NCBI GenBank assembly: GCA_015680905.1
Contig: CM027379.1
Location: 100,491,001-100,555,000 of the forward strand
Length of the DNA: 64,000 nucleotides
Reading direction: 5' to 3'
DNA from: Coptis chinensis
Taxonomy: Eukaryota; Streptophyta; Magnoliopsida; Ranunculales; Ranunculaceae
The notes under the pieces are model-generated. The model ran no database searches and was not told where the DNA came from. It saw only the letters and a program-made list of their open reading frames with translations. The number at the start of each line of letters is the position of its first letter. Within the stretch, counting starts at the first letter, position 1. A program made the position numbers and the translations under genes. Shown here piece after piece: positions 10,119 to 21,322 of the stretch.

Positions 10119-11832
10119 CTTTGCTTGTCCTTAAGCAAAGAAGAGACATTAAAACAGATAAGTGGCGAAAAATGTGTATTCCTAACTAATTCTCGTTTCG
10201 CAGAGTGCGGTTGCATTGACCGTACGCAACAAGGCCTTAAACCACTAGGACTTCCCTAGTGGACGCGTAATAGCCTCGTGAGAGTTTTCCAGAGAAGATA
10301 CTCACAAACTTCATTTATACTACAACGACTCAGTAACAAAAGCTTGTTTCCTAAATTAATCTCAGATATCTATACATCTCCTTAGCGGGGAAAGAGGATT
10401 AATTCCTTGGAAACTCAAGTTAATATGCATACAATAATAAAAACATCTACATATGAACATGCATACAGTGAACCTTACATTGAAATGTACAAGCAGGGCC
10501 GTTTTTGGATCCTTTGGAGAGCTTCCATAAATGGGTTCTCACAGGTATGTGTCGAAACACAAATTCGCTCATAATTTTTCCACTCAGGTTTTGCTAATTC
10601 CAGTGTGCAGTGGCACAAGTTTCCTCATACCTCAATGACAACAGAGGAGCCGAGGTCGATCGATCACATCTACTACTTAATATCACATCATCCTACTCCT
10701 AATTGAGCAAGATGTCTTTATTAGGTATTGTGGGGCTTACGTGATGGTGTAGAAGAAAATGAAAATGGAAAATAAAAAATGACAAGTATGAGAGAATAGG
10801 GTCTTCAAGATAATTACACTATAGAAATCCTTGTCTTCTTTTCCTGCTTCTACCTGAGTTTCCTACTTTGCTCTTAAGCCTTTGTACTTAAATACATTTT
10901 TTTATTTTTTATTTTTTATTTTTATTTTATTTATTATTTTTTTTTTCAAGGCTTAAGAACATGATTATATTTTTCTTTCCTGAAACAAGTAACTGACTTT
11001 TATTTGGGACAAGTCTTTCTCTTTATTTTTCTACATTTCATCCTATTTCTCATACTCCTCATTTGGGTAGGTTTAATTCATTTAGGGTTACTAGATGGGT
11101 AAGGGATTTTTGGTGAAAATGAAAGGTTTGATAAAATGTCCAATGGAGTGACTAGCGGTAGAATTAGTGACAGGTATGAATTTTTGGCTATGTCGATCCA
11201 AAGACGGCCTAAATTCTCGCCTAGGGTTCGGATGGTGATCAAGTAAGTAGACGCGTGATTTTCTCTACTCATAACACTACTCCTCTGTGTCATTACTCAC
11301 ATATTACACATATCGAGGCTTTTTGGTTATATTCTCACAGGATTGATAGTTCAAGTAAACTTACCGTGGGTTCCAAAACTTACTGCTATGTACAATCGAT
11401 GATACTCAGTGTATGAATACTCATGAAAAGATGTAAAAACTATTGCAGACGTATTATCTTAAGTTTCCTAACCCATAATTCGAATGCTAATGTGAGATTT
11501 CTAGACAATTTTCATCATTGAAAAGGAAACAAGACTTTGTCACTAAGTACATTTACTAACAAGAAAGTGGAAACTATATACAGCCTACAAGTTGCCTAAT
11601 TTTTGCTACAGGTTTAAAGCACCCCTAAACTGAATAATGCTTAGTCCTCGAAGTATCAATAGATAAAGAAAGAAATTACCTGAGAACCGTGAGCAAAATT
11701 AGAGCTGGATTGCTGGAACACAAAGTTTGGATAACATAATATATTATACAGAAATAAACAAAGAAAAACAGTAGCACATAAAACATAACTATTTACAGTT
11801 AGATATATGTACAATAGCTAGCATACTCAAAT
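10101..11832 (-). other. 3' untranslated region of the Athila-like element
   Basis: No coding frame is supported. The part 10101-10890 is an inverted copy (roughly 85% alike by eye) of 25690-26479, sharing for example the GACCCTATTCTCTCATACT block and the CACTAGG motif. A T-rich simple tract lies at 10893-10950. Confidence 0.7.
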
Positions 11833-12816
11833 TTACCATCCATTAGGACGTGTTGGTCTGTCGTCCTCTTTAAGGAAATGCATTTCCTTAGCATCGCGCC
11901 AAAAGATAATAGTCTGCCAAATTTCTGCCCATTCTTTTTCTCCGGATTTGTTCAAATGTTTCATCATTTTGTCATCATTCGGGTAACAACGAACATGCCT
12001 CAGGTACCGAGTGGGACATCGCCATTGCCGAAACCTCAATGAGCGGATTATCTTGTTGGCCGGGCACATAGAATCAACCTTAACCCAGTCATGAAATGTA
12101 GCTGAAAACTGCGGGAAATGTGTCCTCATAATTTGGCAAGCGGTTACCGGTAGCAGTATATACTGATCCCGAACAGTGCGAGCTCGTTTCAGATTGGAGA
12201 TAAAACAACCTAAGATATCAAAGAATGTATGACGCTGAGCCAGTGTAGTGAATACTATGCAGGCAACCTCATTGGCAGTAGAAAAGTGCCAATCTCCCAT
12301 GATGTTTAGGAGTATAAACAACATCACAGTCCCCATGTTCATGGTCATGCTTGCTAAGGGAATGGTGATGTCGCGCCATGGCACATGGCCATCTCCTTCT
12401 CGTGTAATCCCAAGACCATCACCGTAAGCTTCGTGAAAAACATGCCAATGAAAGGAATGGCCAGAATTGTGATAGATGTAATGCCATGATGCAACCGGTT
12501 CGTGATATAGAAGATCCAAAGTTAGGGCAAGCTGTGGTTCAGAAAAAATATGTCTTGTGCCACCAACTAAGATTGTGAAACCGTCTAAGTAGAAGCCATG
12601 CGCATGGTTGAATGCTGGTGTGTCTTCAATATTAGCATAAAAGTATGCAGCCAAACTTGGAGAATAAGTTTGGTCAGGTTGAAGAATTAAGGAAGACCAC
12701 CCGATGTTAGTGATGTAGTCACGGAAAAGATGGCCATAAGTACTGGAATCCATCATAGCCTGAAAGGATTGCTCAGGGATGAGTTTCAGAGGTGTCCTGT
12801 TTGATAAAGATGCCAT
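11833..12816 (-). CDS. Env-position ORF c, putative plant transposon protein family
   Basis: The frame is uninterrupted; I prefer the ATG at 12816 (MASLSNRTPLK), giving 327 residues, over the longer one at 12924. The N-terminal third follows the pattern seen in Athila extra ORFs: an F..LI opening, a GW about 30 residues later, then a TYSPSLAAYFYANI block comparable to YS.DLVL.FY in the two paralogous frames at 13190 and 16178. The C-terminus is basic (RFRQWRCPTRYLRHVRCYP). Function is unknown; such frames sit where retroviruses have env, but I see no signal peptide or fusion domain. It is the best kept of the three frames. Confidence 0.6.
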   Translation of the reverse strand: MASLSNRTPLKLIPEQSFQAMMDSSTYGHLFRDYITNIGWSSLILQPDQTYSPSLAAYFYANIEDTPAFNHAHGFYLDGFTILVGGTRHIFSEPQLALTLDLLYHEPVASWHYIYHNSGHSFHWHVFHEAYGDGLGITREGDGHVPWRDITIPLASMTMNMGTVMLFILLNIMGDWHFSTANEVACIVFTTLAQRHTFFDILGCFISNLKRARTVRDQYILLPVTACQIMRTHFPQFSATFHDWVKVDSMCPANKIIRSLRFRQWRCPTRYLRHVRCYPNDDKMMKHLNKSGEKEWAEIWQTIIFWRDAKEMHFLKEDDRPTRPNGW

Positions 12817-13075
12817 GTTTGATGGAGTGGAGTGATAGAAAAGGATATGAGAAGAAATATGTCTAAGAAAATTTGACTGGATGGAGGAATGAGTATGCAA
12901 GAAGATAAAACCTCTTGTAATCAAGTTTAAAAGAACCTGTTAAAATTGTTATTATCACAACTTGAAATATGACAATCTTAGTAGGCATTTCTTACAAAAG
13001 AAGACAACAATTTTAGATTATTATAGCACACAACGAAAACGTAATAATATGCTAGATTATTTATTTAGTCAATAC

Positions 13076-13182
<107 letters not shown>

Positions 13183-14151
13183 GGAATTAGGAGGATGACT
13201 ATGGATTCGCAGATTGTGCACAAGACTGTTTAGTTCATCAATTTGTTGGCTTAGCTGCAGTTGAATGTCGCCTTGGTTGACAAAGAGTGTAGATTGATTC
13301 TCCATTAGGAGATCGTGATTTTGCAAGTACTGAGAATGATTTTTCAAGATTTTCTCCTGTTGAACATCGTGCATTACTTGACGTTCTTGGAATTCCATGA
13401 GGCTTTTGCTGATGATTTCTAGACGTGCGTGTAGTTCCCTCATGCCTTGATGAAGAAATTGAATGCCTTCCATGGGATTAAAAATATTTTGTATGGCATT
13501 TTCATGGAAGAAATGTTCTGAGTATGAGCTTGGGTCGTCCTGTTCATCTGTCAAAGTATCTGGAGTCCAAGAACCACCGACACAGTCTTTGTTAAGTACA
13601 GTAACAAACGCTCTTTGAAGAGGTATTTCTGGAGAAACTGCTGGATAACCCCAACGCATCATAATTTGCGTGACTAAAGTAGGCGGAGGTGCTAACCTTT
13701 TTGTTTTCCTGGTGATCGTGTTCCAGAGGTGTTGGATTATGCAAAAATCATCTCTTTGATTATGCATAATCCAAAGTAGGTGGAGTTGAGGCTTGGTGAC
13801 TTCAGATTGGTGTGACGTACCCACCACATTGTGTCCCAACCAGTGGAGCACAGCTCGTTGATTCTATTTCAAAGAGCGTTGAAGTACAACATGATTTTTA
13901 TTTCCGACTTCGCCATGAGATACGGTGGCCCGTAGTAAATTTTTGACGGAATGAAATGTGGACTTTGAAAGATGGAACTCCGAGTTATTCATTGGAATTT
14001 GAAGTATGTCGGAGATAATTTCCTTAGTTAATTCAAATCGTTGTCTATAGGCATGGAAATCGAATTTTCCATTTTCAGGTCCGCTAAATTGGTAGAACAT
14101 CAAGACCAAATCTCTGGAATAAGCTGCTTCTGCATGATATAGAAGAGGCAT
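13183..14151 (-). pseudogene. Env-position ORF b, putative plant transposon protein family
   Basis: Two minus-strand frames (13864-14151 and 13183-13851) are separated by one stop near 13862 and read as one protein of about 320 residues. Key blocks are YSRDLVLMFYQF, VLHWLGHNVVGTS, HLLWIMHNQRDD and LVTQIMMRWGY; the last three recur in ORF a. The C-terminal about 110 residues are a predicted coiled coil (Gln/Leu/Glu-rich, from MEGIQFLHQGMRELHAR to IDELNSLVHNL). The genuine C-terminus is unclear because the frame enters a microsatellite. Role unknown. Confidence 0.6.
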
Positions 14152-14887
14152 CCATCATCGACGTACAATTTCTGTGTTATAAAAAGGAAAAAATCGGCCA
14201 TCATCAAAAAAATTCAGGTAGTTCTTCTCAGGCACTATCTTTCTTGATTGATCAATTTGGAAGGATAAGTGAGGGATGCGTGAGAAGAACTAGCTGAAAA
14301 GAAGAGATTTATAGCCAATATATGAGTCTGTACGAATCAATATGCCAAGTGCAGTTAGATCCAGAATTAAAATCTAAAAACACAAGTGAACCATTTAATG
14401 TTGCTTCACATAAGTATGTACAACAACTATGAGTATCCATAGTACGTCTTGTCATGTTAGATTTCCAAAAACAATTAATGAGGGGTTCCAATGTTAGAAA
14501 ACACGGAGGAAGGTTTCACATGGTAGTTAGACCTACAATTATTTTCTGAATTGATGATCATACCTCAATAATGGAAGATGGATAGACAAAATGAGCGGCG
14601 TGCGCGACAAGTTTTATGTGTACCCTTTGTAACGTGTGCGAGCTTCTAAGAACCCAATGAGTTAAGATTGAATTATCTTTGTGAGTTATTGATTTTTCTT
14701 CTTTGTTATGGGTTTGATAATTTTTTTTATGTTTATGAAAAGGTAATAATATAACTAATACACACGAAGATTAAATAGTGAACTTCTCTATTTAATATGT
14801 AAACCGTACAAATGTTTGAGACTTATTTAACACACCACACTAATGTACAAAACGACGAAGGGAAATAGATATGGAGATTACATAGAT
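14152..14887. other. Non-coding stretch between env-position frames
   Basis: No supportable gene. An AT-rich sequence with a T-run near 14720; the short minus frame at 14309-14491 has no recognisable content. Confidence 0.4.
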
Positions 14888-15007
14888 CTAGACATTCTGG
14901 ATGATATTATGCATGATTAACAGTATCACCACAATAAATACTGTTATCAGGATCACTGTGAAAGCCCCATCACGTTGCTCCTTGTTGAATTTCTCGATCG
15001 GATCCAT
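14888..15007 (-). pseudogene. 39-residue ORF with promoter, possible PIF/Harbinger-type N-terminal remnant
   Basis: The ATG at 15007 opens MDPIEKFNKEQRDGAF, then a hydrophobic segment of about 15 residues (VILITVFIVVILLIM), and stops at 14888. Plant PIF/Harbinger transposases often begin with a short acidic/Arg leader and a hydrophobic run like this, but no DDE domain follows. A TATAAATT box at 15093-15100 (minus strand) and an upstream repeat array support a real former gene start. The family assignment is tentative. Confidence 0.3.
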
Positions 15008-15092
15008 TACGTTGGAGAAGATGAAAATTAGTGAAGGGGAATTTGTGGAGAGGGAGAGAATGGGATGAGTGAAGGTTGAAGAGGAGTGTCGG

Positions 15093-15100
15093 AATTTATA
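15093..15100 (-). promoter_or_regulatory. TATA box on the minus strand
   Basis: TATAAATT read on the minus strand, about 86 bp before the ATG at 15007, followed by a CT-rich leader and preceded by the ATATCC/CGGTCA repeat array. Confidence 0.45.
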
Positions 15101-15111
15101 GGCGAAAATCT

Positions 15112-15240
15112 GACCGTTTATGGATATCTGACCGTTGGTGGATATCTGACTGTTTATGGATATTTGACCGTTTGTGGATATCTGTGGATATCTGACCGTT
15201 TGTGGATATCTGACCGTTGTGGATATCTGACCGTTTGTGC
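15112..15240 (-). repeat. Seven-copy 17-18 bp repeat upstream of a TATA box
   Basis: On the minus strand CGGTCAGATATCCACAAA recurs about seven times with small changes; one unit is truncated to GATATCCACA. The array stops directly before the TATA box at 15093, so it looks like a repeated upstream promoter element. Confidence 0.8.
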
Positions 15241-15356
15241 CTAGTAATAATTCTAATGGAGATAATATGTACACCAGTCCGTTGGGCCTAAAGAATAGGC
15301 CCAGAGCAGAAAGGAACAAACTAATATATTAGGAATTATAATAATTGCATAACATG

Positions 15357-15833
15357 GTGGGGTTATTAGAGACAAAGAGGGACAAGTGGTAGCTGGGTTC
15401 AGTAGCAGTGGAGGCTTGTCGTCGGTACTGTTTCAGGAAATCAAAGCTATCGACATATGCTTGCAAAGATGTCTCGATGAAGGCTACAAGGAAGTGGAGG
15501 TCGAGTCTGACTCATTGAGAGCCGTGCATGCAATCAACAAGGTAGAGAAACCTCCTTGGTTCTGTCTCGACATGCTTAAAGCGATAGAGAGGAAAAGAGA
15601 AAGATTCACTTTTATATCCTTCTCTCATGCTTATAGAGAAGTGAACCGAGCTGCGGACTATCTAGCTTCTCTTCATGACGCATCTAGCTTTGTTGTACAT
15701 TTTGTTCCCCCTTTAGATCATAGATTACAATGTATTGTAAATGATGACGCAAGTGGACAAATCTATGTACGAAACAGTTAAATCAATGTAGGTGAGGGTC
15801 TACCTAACCCTAGCTTAATTTGGAAAAAAAAAA
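15357..15833 (+). mobile_element. 5'-truncated LINE, RNase H end, with 16-bp TSD
   Basis: AATAATTGCATAACAT occurs at 15341-15356 and again at 15834-15849, right after an A-tail, so the insertion limits are exact. The insert carries the C-terminal RNase H (reverse-transcriptase-like) domain of a plant L1-type ORF2: FSSSGGLSSVLFQEIKAI, VESDSLRAVHAI and FSHAYREVNRAADYLASL, ending NDDASGQIYVRNS and a stop at 15779-15781. The 3' tail reads GGTGAGGGTCTACCTAACCC then A-run. Only about 140 codons remain. Confidence 0.95.
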
Positions 15834-16177
15834 AATAATTGCATAACATAAATAATTTCTCATTTAAACCGTCTGGAGATACAAAATTATGAGAAATCAA
15901 ATGATATATTGTTTTACATCACTAGAAAAATAAAAATTCAGTGCATAAGGGAAATAAATGACAGAGTCATTTTTAGACTAAGAGGAACAAGCTGCTACTG
16001 TGAATCCTCAGGGTTAGCTGATGATGAACCAGGGTTCCGACGACGACAAGTACTGCGAACTCCTGGTTGAGATAACTGTTCCTGTATGGTTGCTAAAGAC
16101 CGAACCACCTATTCCTGAAACTGTTGCTAATTAGCCATCATCATGCGCTGGAAACGGCCCTGTCGATCATGTAATTC

Positions 16178-16927
16178 CTACTGAAACTTATCCTGGCAGA
16201 CAAACATGCTGCGCATTCCCGAGTTCATGTGTCTCAAAGCTTCCATGGGAGTGCTGATTCGGCGCATGGTATTCTCATTAAAACAGTTGGGCAGTGAAGG
16301 AGGAGGAGGAGGCACGTTATCACGCTCAATATCATCTCTCGCTATAGGTTCCCAGTGATCCATGACACAAGTCTCGAAAATCGCAAATTTTTTGAAAGAC
16401 CTGGTTGGAATTAATGGACTAGCGGACTTGAACCCTAAATTAATCATAATCTGTGTAACAAGTACAGTAAGAGGAGCTGACCTGTCAGAAGTAGTCGTCA
16501 GGACATGGCCAAGGAAATGGACCATGCAGAAAGTTTTCTTCTTCTCCTAAAGTATCCAGAGCAGATGTAAGAACGTCTTGTTGACGTCAGACGTCTTCGA
16601 TGTACCGATGACATTGTAGGCTAGCCATTGCGTGACTGCCAGTTGGTTATGTCGGAGGGAATGTTGGTACACGCATCTCGAGCCATCATTGTATTTGCCC
16701 TCGAGAAGCGTGTCAAACATAAACTCCATTGTATTTGGATACTCCAATATCAGCAGTGTCAGACTATCGGAGTTAATCGAAATATCCGTAGTAGTCGATA
16801 TCATCTCCAACACGAGTTCACGTTCTATCCCAACCGCCGTAATCCAAAACTCATTTCCCCGAAAACCTCCACTGTTATAGAACTTCAACACCAAATCTTT
16901 GGAGTAATGAGCCAACACTTTGTGTAA
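16178..16927 (-). pseudogene. Env-position ORF a, putative plant transposon protein family
   Basis: Frames 16547-16918 and 16178-16525 read as one protein broken by a stop and a small gap near 16530-16550. Shared blocks with ORF b are YSKDLVLKFYNS, VTQWLAYNVIGTSKTSDV, HLLWIL and LVTQIMINLGF, followed by a Pro-rich run and MEALRHMNSGMRSM, which matches MEGIQFLHQGMREL of ORF b. It is therefore a paralogue of b. More stops occur downstream (to about 16000). Function unknown. Confidence 0.6.
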
Positions 16928-16929
16928 GA

Positions 16930-17955
16930 GATACTCCCATTACCTATTCGCAATTTCCCTATCGAAAAAGGGGTGAAACATGCCGAAATCATAGAGATTC
17001 TCAAAATTTCTCTCAATTGTGATTCTCCGATTTCCAGCCATAGAGTGATTGAATTGAGTTTCTGAGGGTGTATATTGGTTGAATGGAGTGAGGGGATGGT
17101 GCTGTTCGAAAAGGGTTGGAGTTGGTGAGGTTCGTACCGCGTGCGCGAGTCGATTTTAGGCTAACAGTACCGCGCGAGGATTTGTATGGGGGAGCAAGAT
17201 CCGGATTTTGGGGGGGAAGAAAAGTGAGAGGCTGACGCGTGGGTTGCCTCGCGTGCTGGGTTTTGGGACCGGACATGAGATTTGGGTCGGGTTCCAATTT
17301 TTGGCTGAAGCCCAAATGAATTCCGAAAATTCCCCTTATGTCCTGAAATTTCAAACATGAAATTTCGATTCGTTTTAACTCCAAATTGAACTAGCGAGAT
17401 GTCAAAACGATCGACATTAAAAATGCCATCCAATGGAATATGGCTAAGGCGCATTCAATCCTTTTTGGGCCCCCCCCCCCCCCACCCCCTTTTTTTTGTT
17501 TTTTGTTTTTTTTGGGGGTTGAGTCATGTAAAAACAGAAAACTTTTTTTTTTTTTTTTTATTACAAATGTACAAGGGGAGATGAACATGTAAACAACATC
17601 GGCAGTCTAGGATAAATACCACAAACAGCTAAATCAGGCAACTGTCATGTTGGCTCTGGGGCGAACCCAATCTAGCCAGACTGTGGCTTAACCTTTATGT
17701 TTTGGGGGCTTAGGGTTCAGGATGGTACCATCCCTGACCAATGTGCAATGGTCTAGTAATAATATTACCCGAAATGCATTATGGCATAGCCTCAAACTGC
17801 CGAAATCTGATCACATAGAGCTGCTTTCGGGGTTGGCACGGTGGAATCCATTGCCTGTACGAACTTGGGAATGTCCGATGTTGCATATCACGACTCTCTT
17901 TGTGCACAATGCTTAGTGTAAAGGGAAAGATAAAAGACATGCGTATATACATGTT
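16930..17955. other. Spacer between integrase and env-position frames
   Basis: No gene is supported. It has homopolymer runs (C-run near 17470, T-runs near 17505 and 17545) and a Pro/Ser-rich minus-strand frame (17013-17384) that may be a decayed N-terminal extension of ORF a. Confidence 0.4.
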
Positions 17956-18057
17956 GAGTCTTTTAACGTCAGATCCTCAAGACGAATATGAGTCTTTCAG
18001 CGTCAGATCCTCAAGACGAATGTGAGTCTTTTAACGTCAGATCCTCAAGACGAATCC
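17956..18057. repeat. Three 34-bp tandem units
   Basis: GAGTCTTTTAACGTCAGATC followed by CTCAAGACGAATAT repeats three times at a period of 34 with three to four base changes. Confidence 0.9.
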
Positions 18058-18389
18058 CAACCTGTGGGAGCAACGGGGTGATGACGAAGATTATCTTGTT
18101 GAGCTGGTGTCAGACAAAAATATACCTTATACCGGCTCATATCGGATAGTAATTCAAGACCTGGACAGAAAGGTGTTTGACAATTCATACACCACCCCAT
18201 CCTTTTCGAACGTCGCTTTCGAGCAAAAGTACTACGACCATTACCTGTTTGAGATGGGTGAGATTTACACCAAATGATTAGCTGAAGTTCGCGAGGAAGA
18301 GAATAGAAAAGGGAAGAGAAGGAAGGAGGGGAAATTTTGGGTACCCATTGTTTACAAGAAGGCACGTTTGCTCGATTAACAGAAGACAT
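18058..18389 (-). CDS. Unassigned minus-strand ORF after integrase
   Basis: About 114 codons from 18389, basic and Cys/Pro/Ser-containing (MGWCMNCQTPFCPGLE). It lies 160 bp past the integrase stop. I recognise no domain. Its 3' end overlaps the 34-bp repeats, so it may be chance. Confidence 0.2.
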
Positions 18390-18551
18390 TTATACTCAGT
18401 TCTGAATAGAGTTTTTGTGGACTAAGGTTCCGGTACTTGCAACCACACACTCTAGAGATTTTTAGAAAAGAAAATAGAAGAGGGCCCGACTACCCTAATG
18501 GCGTACTTTCCCTGTTTTAATCACATGGAAGGAAGTACACCAGCGAATCTA

Positions 18552-19640
18552 TTAGTCTGTGTAGATTGGATCTTGGAGAAGAGTCTTTTCAACATCTGGA
18601 GAGCACAACTCATGATAAGGTTTTAGACGTTGGCCATTTACTTGAAATTCGCTGTTATCGTTTAAAATTTTCAAAGATATAGCCCCATAAGGGGTGACAG
18701 CACTGACAATGAAAGGACCAGACCATCGAGTTTTTAATTTTCCTGGAAAAATGTGTAATCTTGAATTGTACAACAAAACTTTTTGACCAACTTTGAAATC
18801 TTTTCGTAATATGTGCTTGTCATGTACTCTTTTCATGTTAGCTTTATAAGACTTCGAGAGATCATAGGCATCACTCTGAATTTCCTCAAGCTCATTTAAC
18901 TGCAATTTTCTCTTTTCGCCTACGGCATTGGTATTATAATTGAGGCTTTTGATGGCCCATAGAGCACGATGCTCAAGTTCAACTGGTAGATGACAAGGTT
19001 TTCCAAAAACGAGGCGATAAGGAGACATCCCTATAGGTGTCTTAAAAGCTGTTCTATATGCCCACAAGGCATCAGATAATCTTAGAACCAGTCTTTTCTA
19101 GATGAATTAACTGTTTTTTCTAAAATTGATTTGATCTCTCTATTAGAGACTTCTACTTGGCCACTGGTCTGAGGATGATACGGAGTTGCCACTTTGTGCG
19201 TAACTCCATATTTCTTTACTAATGATTCAAAAATTTTATTACAAAAATGTTTTCCCCCATCACTAATTATAGCTTTGGGAACACCAAATTGAGAGAAAAT
19301 ATTTTCCTTTACGAACAAAACGACCGTTTTATGATCATTAGCATGACATGCCGATGCCTCAATCCATTTTGACACGTAGTCAACAGCTACCAGTATGTAT
19401 AGGAAGCCATGAGAATTTGGAAAGGGACCCATGAAGTCGATGCCCCATACATCAAAGATTTCCACAATTAAAATGGGATTTAAGGGCATCATATTGCGCT
19501 GAGTAATGCGTCCTAGCTGTTTGCAGCGGTTGCATGCTTTGCAATGCTCATGTGCATCTCTAAATAGTGTTGGCCAATAAAATCCACATTATAGAACCTT
19601 GGCTGCAGTTTTCTTACCACTGAAATGACCACCACAAGAT
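18552..19640 (-). pseudogene. Athila-like integrase
   Basis: Minus-strand pieces give an HH-CC zinc region at about 19510-19660 (SCGGHFSGKKTAAKVL, then [12 protein letters not shown]), the core at 19082-19492 and the C-terminal part at 18552-19067. Catalytic residues are present: Asp in [10 protein letters not shown], Asp in [11 protein letters not shown], Glu in [12 protein letters not shown]. The tail contains [12 protein letters not shown] and GPFIVSAV, the usual GPF/Y module, and it ends QDPIYTD. A frame change between 19067 and 19082 and a stop in the zinc region disable it. Confidence 0.85.
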
Positions 19641-20344
19641 TGTTCATGGCAGAAGGATAACACGTTACTGTGTTCCCAGTCGGAAATGCAACAACGGATT
19701 AGTTGGTCGGAACAATACTTGAAGAGGTAAGGATCATCCCAGAAATAAAATTTCCGCGATGGATAAGAACTTTTTTTAGGACATTCTGAGACCAAGATGA
19801 AGGAGCGTCCCTCGGTAACTAGGTAATTTACTATATCGGCATACCAAGGAGGCGAAAAAGGCGAGAATACAAGTGTTCATCGGGGAAGGAATCACAGATG
19901 GGTTCTGTATCATTATTGACCTCAGCGGCGAAGTCGTGATAAATGGTGCTGCAACCACATTTTAAGAACCTTTTTATCTCTAATTTCTAGGGTAAATTCT
20001 TGCAAGAGGAGAATCCGGTGGATCAACCTCATTTTGCATCTTTTAAGCTAGTAGGTAAGGTAATGAAGCCCGGATGGTGGTGTAGATAATTGTGGAAAAA
20101 CCTACTAGGTAAGGAAGAAACTTATCCAAGGCATATACAACGGCGAGAAACTCTTTCTCAGTGGTGGTATAGTTACGTTGAGCTTCATTAAGGGTTTTAT
20201 TCGCGTAGTAAATGACAATTGGCTTATCTACCGGCGTTGCCCCTAGCGAGCTCAATAGCATAGTAAATTTCGCGTCACACATTAATTCAAACGGTTTAGA
20301 CCAATCAGGTGGTTGAATTATAGGAGCAGTAATTAGGGCGGATT
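19641..20344 (-). pseudogene. Athila-like RNase H and linker
   Basis: A readable RNase H piece (20043-20282) contains IYYANKTLNEAQRNYTTTEK and FLAVVYALDKFLPYLVG, the usual Ty3/gypsy RNase H block. The first catalytic CDAS region is garbled (MCDAKFTMLL), and the sequence after IVYT is shifted. The linker (19641-20042) has several stops. Confidence 0.7.
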
Positions 20345-21199
20345 TTAAAGTCTCAAAAGCTTGTTTACAATTGAAATGAAGTCAAAGACGGCGTCTTTAG
20401 GCAAGAGATTGGTTAGAGGTCGAGCAACCTTTGAGAAATCTTGAATAAATCTCCTATAGAAACCTGGGTGTCCTAAAAATGCGCGAATGTCGTGAACTGT
20501 TTTTGGTATAAGAAGTGAAGCAATTTTTTCAATCTTAGCTTTATTGACTTCGATTCCATCCTTTGAAACAATATGTCCTAGGACTATTCCTTTTGTAACC
20601 ATAAAATGGCATTTTTCCCAATTAAGAACGAGGTTTTTCCCTTCACAACGTGTAAAGACCTTTTCAAGATTTGATAGACAACTATCGAAAGAATCACCAT
20701 AAATGGAGAAGTCGTCCATGAAGACTTCCATAAAATGTTCAACCATATCACTGAAAATGTGAAGCATACAGCGTTGGATAGTACCAGGTGCATTGCAAAG
20801 GCCAAAAGGCATTCGTTTATATGCAAATGTACTAAATGGATAGGTGAACGTTGTCTTTTCTTGATCAGCAGGATTTATAACGATTTGAAAATATCTTGAA
20901 TAACCATCAAGAAAACAGTAATATGCATGACCTACTAACCGTTCAAGCATCTGATCAATGAAAGAAAGTGGGAAGTGATCCTTACGTGTGACGACATTAA
21001 GTTTGCGATAATCGATGCATATTCTCCATTTTATTGGAATCCGAGCGGAGATGCATTCCTCTTTATCATTTTGCACAACTGTGATGCTAGATTTCTTTGG
21101 AACAACGTGTACTGGACTCACCCAAACACTATCAGAGATAGGATAGATAATACCCGCATCGAGTAATCTTAAAACTTTCTCCCGTGCCACATCCTTCAT
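20345..21199 (-). pseudogene. Athila-like reverse transcriptase
   Basis: A 284-codon open frame contains WRICIDYRKLNVVTRKDHFP, YCFLDGYSRYFQI, KRMPFGLCNAP and the catalytic FMDDFSIYG with both Asp. It continues into AFLGHPGFYRRFIQDFSK. The RT core itself looks uninterrupted; it loses frame at the RNase H junction near 20380. It would synthesise element cDNA. Confidence 0.85.
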
Positions 21200-21322
21200 G
21201 GTGGGGTTTAGACGACGTTGCGGCTTACGCGACGTCTTTGCATTTTCTTCAAGATGTATGCAATAGGTGCACGGGTCAATGCCCTTAATGTCATCGAGAG
21301 ACCATCCAATAGCAGAACGGTG

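Noticed and set aside
17391..17588. Short ORFs with Lys and Gly runs
   Set aside because: They come from A/T and C homopolymer runs.
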